NCBI GenBank assembly: GCA_047630355.1
Contig: JBLHXN010000064.1
Coordinates: 1 to 18,230 of the forward strand
DNA from: JANQUM01 sp047630355
GTDB taxonomy: Bacteria > Bacteroidota > Bacteroidia > Cytophagales > Spirosomataceae
DNA: 18,230 nucleotides
Reading direction: 5' to 3'
Part shown: positions 14,668 to 18,230 of the stretch, in pieces
Position numbering within the stretch: the stretch's first letter is position 1
Layout of the letters: every line of letters starts with the position of its first letter
Program-made: the position numbers and the translations under genes
The notes under the pieces: model-generated
Database searches by the model: none
What the model saw: only the letters and a program-made list of their open reading frames with translations
What the model was told of the DNA's origin: nothing

Positions 14668-14725
14668 CCGCAAATGTATAGCTTTATTTGCGATTAAAAC
14701 CGCAAATAAATAGCTTTATTTGCGG
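14668..14725. repeat. Two tandem palindromes, 32 bp period, abutting the ATPase start
   Basis: The distal unit (14700-14725) has perfect 11-base arms, CCGCAAATAAA and TTTATTTGCGG, around TAGC. The proximal unit (14668-14692) has the same sequence except for two changed bases (GT for AA at 14676-14677) and lacks the final G. The units lie 32 bp apart, about three helical turns, so a protein would meet them on the same DNA face. The inner one ends two bases before the ATG at 14665. They could be operators, or RNA hairpins controlling translation if transcribed. Confidence 0.8.
14671..14678 (-). promoter_or_regulatory. Candidate -7 element inside the proximal palindrome
   Basis: On the minus strand the two substitutions in the proximal palindrome spell TACATTTG, a perfect TAnnTTTG; the distal copy lacks it. 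The TTTG of the distal palindrome lies 24 bases upstream, slightly more than the usual 19-21. Only five bases separate the element from the ATG, so a transcript from here would be leaderless or nearly so. Confidence 0.4.
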
Positions 14726-14812
14726 TTTTACTTTGCCCAAATAGTATTTTATACCGTTTTCAGTGTCTCCACTGACAAATACGTGACGCTCAATTTTCAA
14801 CCTTTTACGTTT

Positions 14813-14820
14813 TATATTTG
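14813..14820 (+). promoter_or_regulatory. Candidate -7 element for uvrC
   Basis: TATATTTG matches TAnnTTTG, about 70 bases before the ATG at 14890. No clear TTG is found 19-21 bases upstream, only T-rich DNA, so this is tentative. Confidence 0.4.
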
Positions 14821-14889
14821 TTGTAAATTCTCAACTAAAAAGTCAAGACTTAGGCTAACAGCTAAGTGTTGATAGTAAAAAGCCAAGCC

Positions 14890-16707
14890 ATGTCTTCCGC
14901 CATAAAATTTGATTTCAAAACCCAACTTCCCATGCTCCCGCAAGAGCCGGGCGTTTACCGCTACCTCGACGAGGAAGGCACGGTTATATACGTCGGGAAA
15001 GCGAAAAATCTAAAAAATCGAGTAAGTAGTTATTTCTATAATTTAGGTAGCCACGACCGAAAAACAAAGCGGCTCGTGCAGAATATCCGTGACATGGAAT
15101 ACACGGTTGTGCACACGGAATACGATGCTTTACTTCTCGAAAATACGCTCATAAAAGAGTTTCAGCCTAAGTATAATATTATGCTTCGGGACGATAAAAC
15201 GTACCCGTACGTTTGCGTGACGAACGAGCGTTTCCCACGGGTAATCGTAACCCGACGGATGCAGGATAAACGGCGGGGAAAAATGTACGGGCCTTACATT
15301 AACTCAAAAGCAATGTACGCCTTGCTTGACATGTTTACGCAGCTTTATACCATTCGTACGTGTAAATACAACTTATCAAAAGAGAATGTGTCGGCGGGAA
15401 AATACAAGGTTTGCCTGGAGTACCACATCGGGAATTGTAAAGGACCTTGTGAGAATCTTCAGTCGGATGAGGATTACCAAAAAGAGATTGAACAAGTCCA
15501 TCATATCTTGAAAGGAAACCTCGCTCCGGCGAAAAATTACTTCGAGAAAAACATGCATAACTCGGCGGCGAAAATGGAGTTTGAAGCTGCCCACCAATTC
15601 AAAACTAAATTAGAATATCTGGATAAATACACCAGTAAAGCTACGGTGGTGAATCCGGCTATTTCTGATCTGGAAGTATTCACCATTAAGTCTGACGAAA
15701 CGCGGGCGTTCCTGAATTATATTAAAGTGGTGAACGGCACCATTACTCAAACGCAAACCTTCGATGTAAAAAAGCAACTCGACGAATCTGACGAAGATAT
15801 TTTAGCGATGGTAATCGTAGATTTACGTCAAAAATACGAAAGCACGGCGAAAGAAATTATCTCGAATATTGAGATGGAAATCGACCTTCGGGCGACCATT
15901 CACGTGCCAAAAATAGGGGATAAAAAGAAGTTGCTGGAGATGTCGCTTCGTAACGTGATGTTCTACCGCCACGAACACGCTGAGCGGGAAGCCATCGCCA
16001 AAAGTGGAGCGACGAATAAGCGAGATCGGGTGTTGATAAAATTGAAGCAAGATTTACAATTAAAAACGCTTCCCCGGCACATTGAGTGTTTTGACAACTC
16101 CAATATTCAGGGAACAAACCCCGTTTCTGCGATGGTCTGTTTCATTAATGGGCAACCTTCCAAAAAAGACTATCGACAATACATTCCCCGAACGATTATC
16201 GGTCCCGATGATTTCGGAACGATGAAAGAAGTGGTGGGAAGGCGTTATGCTCGTTTGCTGGCAGAAAAGGCGGAATTGCCTGACTTAATAATTATTGACG
16301 GCGGAAAAGGACAACTTTCGTCTTCGGTGGAGGCGTTGAGGGAATTGGGTTTATACGGTAAAATTCCGATTATCGGTATTGCGAAACGCTTGGAAGAAAT
16401 CTATTTTCCTGGAGATACGCTGCCGCTTTATATTGATAAAAAATCGGAATCGTTGAAGCTCATTCAACGGTGTCGAGACGAAGCCCACCGCTTTAGTATT
16501 ATACATCACCGCAACCGTAGGAGTAAGAATTTCCTGAATAGTAGCTTAGAATCCGCCGATGGAATTGGTAAAACTACGGCGACGAACTTATTGAAGAAAT
16601 TCAAGAGTATCAATAATATCAAAAAAGCCACCGACGAAGAACTCATCGAGCTCATCGGAAAAGATAAAACCCGACGCATCCGGGAGTTTTTAGAGCATGA
16701 GAGTTGA
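14890..16707 (+). CDS. uvrC: Excinuclease ABC subunit C (UvrC)
   Basis: A 605-residue nucleotide-excision-repair nuclease that makes both cuts around a UvrAB-marked DNA lesion. The N-terminal GIY-YIG domain shows PGVYRYL (20-26), VIYVGKAKNLKNRV (32-45, R44 catalytic) and E-rich ALLLENTLIKEFQPKYN (80-96). Cysteines at 158, 175, 183 and 187 match the cluster proposed to hold 4Fe-4S. A UVR motif follows around 209-243 (AAKMEFEAAHQF). The RNase H-like C-terminal nuclease has FDNSNIQG (401-408, D402), YRQYIPRTI and IIIDGGKGQ (467-475, D470), then HHRNRRSK (539-546). A tandem helix-hairpin-helix ends the protein (ADGIGKTTATNLLKKF). The ATG at 14890 is preferred to the GTG eight codons upstream (14866), which lies in leader-like DNA. 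It is divergent from the DUF4143 ATPase and convergent with lptC. Full-length and apparently intact. Confidence 0.97.
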   Translation: MSSAIKFDFKTQLPMLPQEPGVYRYLDEEGTVIYVGKAKNLKNRVSSYFYNLGSHDRKTKRLVQNIRDMEYTVVHTEYDALLLENTLIKEFQPKYNIMLRDDKTYPYVCVTNERFPRVIVTRRMQDKRRGKMYGPYINSKAMYALLDMFTQLYTIRTCKYNLSKENVSAGKYKVCLEYHIGNCKGPCENLQSDEDYQKEIEQVHHILKGNLAPAKNYFEKNMHNSAAKMEFEAAHQFKTKLEYLDKYTSKATVVNPAISDLEVFTIKSDETRAFLNYIKVVNGTITQTQTFDVKKQLDESDEDILAMVIVDLRQKYESTAKEIISNIEMEIDLRATIHVPKIGDKKKLLEMSLRNVMFYRHEHAEREAIAKSGATNKRDRVLIKLKQDLQLKTLPRHIECFDNSNIQGTNPVSAMVCFINGQPSKKDYRQYIPRTIIGPDDFGTMKEVVGRRYARLLAEKAELPDLIIIDGGKGQLSSSVEALRELGLYGKIPIIGIAKRLEEIYFPGDTLPLYIDKKSESLKLIQRCRDEAHRFSIIHHRNRRSKNFLNSSLESADGIGKTTATNLLKKFKSINNIKKATDEELIELIGKDKTRRIREFLEHES

Positions 16708-16789
16708 GTCCAATTATCAACCTTGAAAACCCGCAAACTTACTTAGTTCCCTTTGGATTCAGAAACGGATTATTCATAAGACTCTGAGG

Positions 16790-17359
16790 CTATTGGTTAT
16801 TGTTAGTTGTAGCATTGCTACTCGGCTGCGTAATTAACGAATCCACTTCAAAAATGCCCGTTGGGCGGCGGATGGTGTACCTCGAAAAATCCTGATCGGA
16901 TTCCATTCCTACGCCTTGTACTTGGCGTGATGGCGTATTAATTTGTACTTTCTTATCGGTGTAAATGCGTTTGTCACGCGGTGTCCAATAGAGAAGCTCT
17001 GTCGCCAGGCTCTGCTGTTCTTTACGGTTGTAAAAAAACACGTTTCCCATAATCTTGTACAGGTTCTCCTTCCTGATAAATCTCCCCGAATCTCCCCGTA
17101 AAGAAGAATATTCCACACCCGTATCGTCAATAAAGTTTATGTAAACGGCTTTTGGGTAAACTTCATCTTCACTTTGAAAACGTAATTGCTTTGCCGTTTT
17201 TAGCTTTACCACTGTTCTTCCAGAATCACTGAAATTAACGTTCAGATTAGTTGTTTCGGCAATTGGTCCCGTGTATTCAAAAGGTACTTTTGCTTCTTCT
17301 TCCTTCTTGCAAGCCACAAAAGCAATTCCAATAAATAGTATAAATATAATTCGACGCAT
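16790..17359 (-). CDS. lptC: LptC-like LPS export lipoprotein
   Basis: A 189-residue protein resembling LptC, the periplasmic bridge protein of the lipopolysaccharide transport machine that passes LPS from LptBFG to LptA. The N-terminus MRRIIFILFIGIAFVACKKE has a lipobox ending at C17, so in this phylum it is probably lipid-anchored rather than held by a transmembrane helix. The beta-jellyroll region is seen in LKTAKQLRFQSEDEVYPKAVYINFIDDTG, KENLYKIMGNVFFYNRKEQQSLATELLYWTPRDKRIYTDKKVQINTP and QVQGVGMESDQDFSRYTIRRPTGIFEV, the last being the characteristic end of Bacteroidota LptC. The tail is Asn/Ser/Thr-rich. ATG 17359 is chosen over the in-frame TTG at 17377, which lies at or before the predicted transcript start. 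It shares a 157-base control region with the divergent blaI. No other lpt gene is in the window. Confidence 0.88.
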   Translation of the reverse strand: MRRIIFILFIGIAFVACKKEEEAKVPFEYTGPIAETTNLNVNFSDSGRTVVKLKTAKQLRFQSEDEVYPKAVYINFIDDTGVEYSSLRGDSGRFIRKENLYKIMGNVFFYNRKEQQSLATELLYWTPRDKRIYTDKKVQINTPSRQVQGVGMESDQDFSRYTIRRPTGIFEVDSLITQPSSNATTNNNQ

Positions 17360-17379
17360 TCTGTTCTTATAATTCAATC

Positions 17380-17387
17380 CAAAATTA
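17380..17387 (-). promoter_or_regulatory. -7 element for lptC
   Basis: On the minus strand TAATTTTG matches TAnnTTTG, with a T-run about 20 bases upstream instead of a clean TTG. The predicted start near 17373 leaves about 14 bases before the ATG at 17359. Confidence 0.5.
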
Positions 17388-17438
17388 CAACGACTTATTC
17401 ATTAAAAAAGGTTGTATTCTATTAAATTTAACTCAATC

Positions 17439-17510
17439 TACGAAATTATTCGTACTGGAATTTGGAAGTACGAACCATTTCGTATTACATTTGTTACGAA
17501 ACAATTCGTA
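17439..17510. promoter_or_regulatory. Three palindromic operators TACGAA-N4-TTCGTA before blaI
   Basis: Perfect copies lie at 17439-17454, 17469-17484 and 17495-17510, with centres 30 and 26 bp apart. The first is just upstream of the -33 box, the second exactly fills the promoter spacer, and the third covers the expected transcription start and ends six bases before the ATG. Spacers are ATTA, CCAT and ACAA, so only the arms are conserved. BlaI/MecI-type repressors bind short dyads as dimers and repress their own operons, so these are most likely the autoregulatory operators of the gene that follows. The arms differ from the classical TACA/TGTA BlaI box. Confidence 0.88.
17461..17493 (+). promoter_or_regulatory. 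Promoter of the blaI-M56 operon
   Basis: TTTG (17461-17464), a 21-base spacer and TACATTTG (17486-17493) fit the Bacteroidota promoter pattern. The predicted start near 17500 leaves a 5' leader of about 17 bases before the ATG at 17517. The promoter is interleaved with three operator palindromes. Confidence 0.78.
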
Positions 17511-17516
17511 ATTGAA

Positions 17517-17909
17517 ATGAAAAAGCTAAAACCAACTGATTCCGAACTTAAAGTCTTGCAAATTCTCTGGGAAAAGAAAGTAGCTACCGTTCGAGAGATA
17601 AACGATTTGCTAAATCAAAGCAAAGAAGTCGGGTATACCACTACGTTAAAAATCATGCAGATTATGCTCGATAAGGGCATTTTGAGTCGCGAATCGAGCG
17701 GCAGACAGCACATATATAAAGCTGAGGTGCAACAAACCGAAGTACAACAGAGTCTCTTAGGTCGGTTTATTGATGCCACGTTTAAGGGTAACGCAACTGC
17801 ATTAGTTATGCAAGCACTCGGGAATCACGATGCTTCCAGCGAAGAACTTGCCCAAATTAAAGCCCTAATTGAGGAAATGGAGAAGGGCAGCGGGCAGCGT
17901 CCTGCCTAA
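17517..17909 (+). CDS. blaI: BlaI/MecI/CopY family transcriptional repressor
   Basis: A 130-residue winged-helix repressor. The N-terminus MKKLKPTDSELKVLQILWEKKVATVREINDLL (1-32) and the recognition region VGYTTTLKIMQIMLDKGIL (38-56), followed by the wing SRESSGRQHIYKAEV (58-71), are typical of the family. The C-terminal dimerisation helices run from about 75 to 123. Family knowledge: the dimer represses its own operon until a sensor peptidase of the M56/BlaR1 type triggers its cleavage. Here the partner peptidase gene starts 48 bases downstream. The ATG at 17517 is chosen over the in-frame ATG at 17412, because the latter would place promoter and operators inside the coding region. What the pair controls is unknown; no beta-lactamase or metal pump gene is visible. 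The function is secure at family level, the signal is not. Confidence 0.95.
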   Translation: MKKLKPTDSELKVLQILWEKKVATVREINDLLNQSKEVGYTTTLKIMQIMLDKGILSRESSGRQHIYKAEVQQTEVQQSLLGRFIDATFKGNATALVMQALGNHDASSEELAQIKALIEEMEKGSGQRPA

Positions 17910-17957
17910 TTATTGTACGCCAGATCACGCATTCACAAATTATAAAACTTACAAATT

Positions 17958-18230
17958 ATGGAAAAGCTAACTGAATTTTTAACCTCACCCGTCGCGTCCG
18001 GTATCGGCTGGACGCTCATTCACGCCATTTGGCAGATTGCTATTTTAGTACTTGCGTACGTAGGTGTTAAACTTTTGACCAACAAATCTACGACTCGTTA
18101 TTGGTTTGGCATCGGATTGCTATTCGCTCAAATACCGATTTCAATCAGTACATTTTTTATCGTTTATTCTCCGTTAAACGAAATGGGAGCCAATATTGGT
18201 GCGTTTGAACTTGCTATGCAACTAAGTCTT
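17958..18230 (+). CDS. M56 family (BlaR1-type) membrane metallopeptidase, N-terminal part only
   Basis: Ninety-one codons are visible before the window ends. The start MEKLTEFLTSPVASGIGWTLIHAIWQIAILVLAYV shows the typical beginning of M56/BlaR1 proteins, where the first membrane helix contains W-T-L-x-H-x-x-W-Q. A second hydrophobic stretch follows (YWFGIGLLFAQIPISISTFFIVY). The zinc-binding HEXXH site, expected after a few more helices, lies outside. The gene lies 48 bases behind blaI on the same strand, as usual for repressor/sensor-protease pairs, and should share the operator-controlled promoter. In Bacteroidota such proteins often carry a C-terminal TonB or other periplasmic domain, which cannot be checked here. 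Confidence 0.9.
   Translation, partial: MEKLTEFLTSPVASGIGWTLIHAIWQIAILVLAYVGVKLLTNKSTTRYWFGIGLLFAQIPISISTFFIVYSPLNEMGANIGAFELAMQLSL

Noticed and set aside
14668..14725. CRISPR or terminator interpretation of the two palindromes
   Set aside because: Only two copies with a 6-7 base interval, no spacers, and they lie upstream of a start codon rather than downstream of a gene.
17412..17516. In-frame N-terminal extension of the BlaI repressor
   Set aside because: It would translate through the promoter and three operators, and family members begin at the MKKL... start.

Overview
The window looks like chromosomal DNA of a Bacteroidota member, most likely of the order Cytophagales. Three things support this. 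Several genes are preceded by the Bacteroidota-type -7 element TAnnTTTG, sometimes with a TTG/TTTG box 19-21 bp upstream. Translation starts show A/T-rich leaders rather than Shine-Dalgarno boxes. The gene content fits the phylum (a HAD phosphatase fused to phosphoglycerate dehydrogenase, DUF2853, a DUF4143 ATPase, BlaI/M56). I cannot name a genus from sequence alone. Most genes are housekeeping; no integrase, transposase, rRNA, tRNA or CRISPR array was seen.

Layout. 1-4007, minus strand: a truncated HAD-phosphatase/3-phosphoglycerate dehydrogenase fusion (serine synthesis), yidD, a DUF2853 gene, an outer-membrane beta-barrel-like protein and an Fpg/Nei DNA glycosylase. 3992-4610: a 58-residue membrane protein on plus with its own promoter and terminator, then a 47-residue very basic protein on minus, also with a promoter and a terminator. 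4815-10679, plus strand: hisS, then a closely spaced trio of kup (K+ uptake), a DctA/GltP-type carboxylate symporter and mltG (peptidoglycan lytic transglycosylase). 10807-13537, plus: an exported TIM-barrel isomerase-like protein and an exported YwrD-type gamma-glutamyltransferase, separated by a GC-rich tandem repeat. 13541-14665, minus: an AAA/DUF4143 ATPase whose start codon abuts two tandem palindromes. 14890-16707, plus: uvrC. 16790-17359, minus: an LptC-like lipoprotein. 17517-18230, plus: a BlaI-family repressor and the start of its M56/BlaR1-type membrane peptidase partner.

The most distinctive signals are regulatory. First, the blaI promoter carries three perfect palindromes of the form TACGAA-N4-TTCGTA: one upstream of the -33 box, one inside the spacer and one over the expected transcription start. 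Second, two 25-26 bp palindromes lie 32 bp apart directly before the DUF4143 ATPase; two substitutions in the proximal copy create a perfect -7 element next to the ATG. Third, the DUF2853 promoter has an inverted repeat bracketing its -7 element. Other points for a second look are a heptamer-phased degenerate repeat in front of hisS, the SerB-SerA-like fusion, and the two small proteins with self-contained transcription units. No clearly new multi-gene system was identified. The DUF4143 ATPase with its palindromic control region and the BlaI operator array are the closest candidates.
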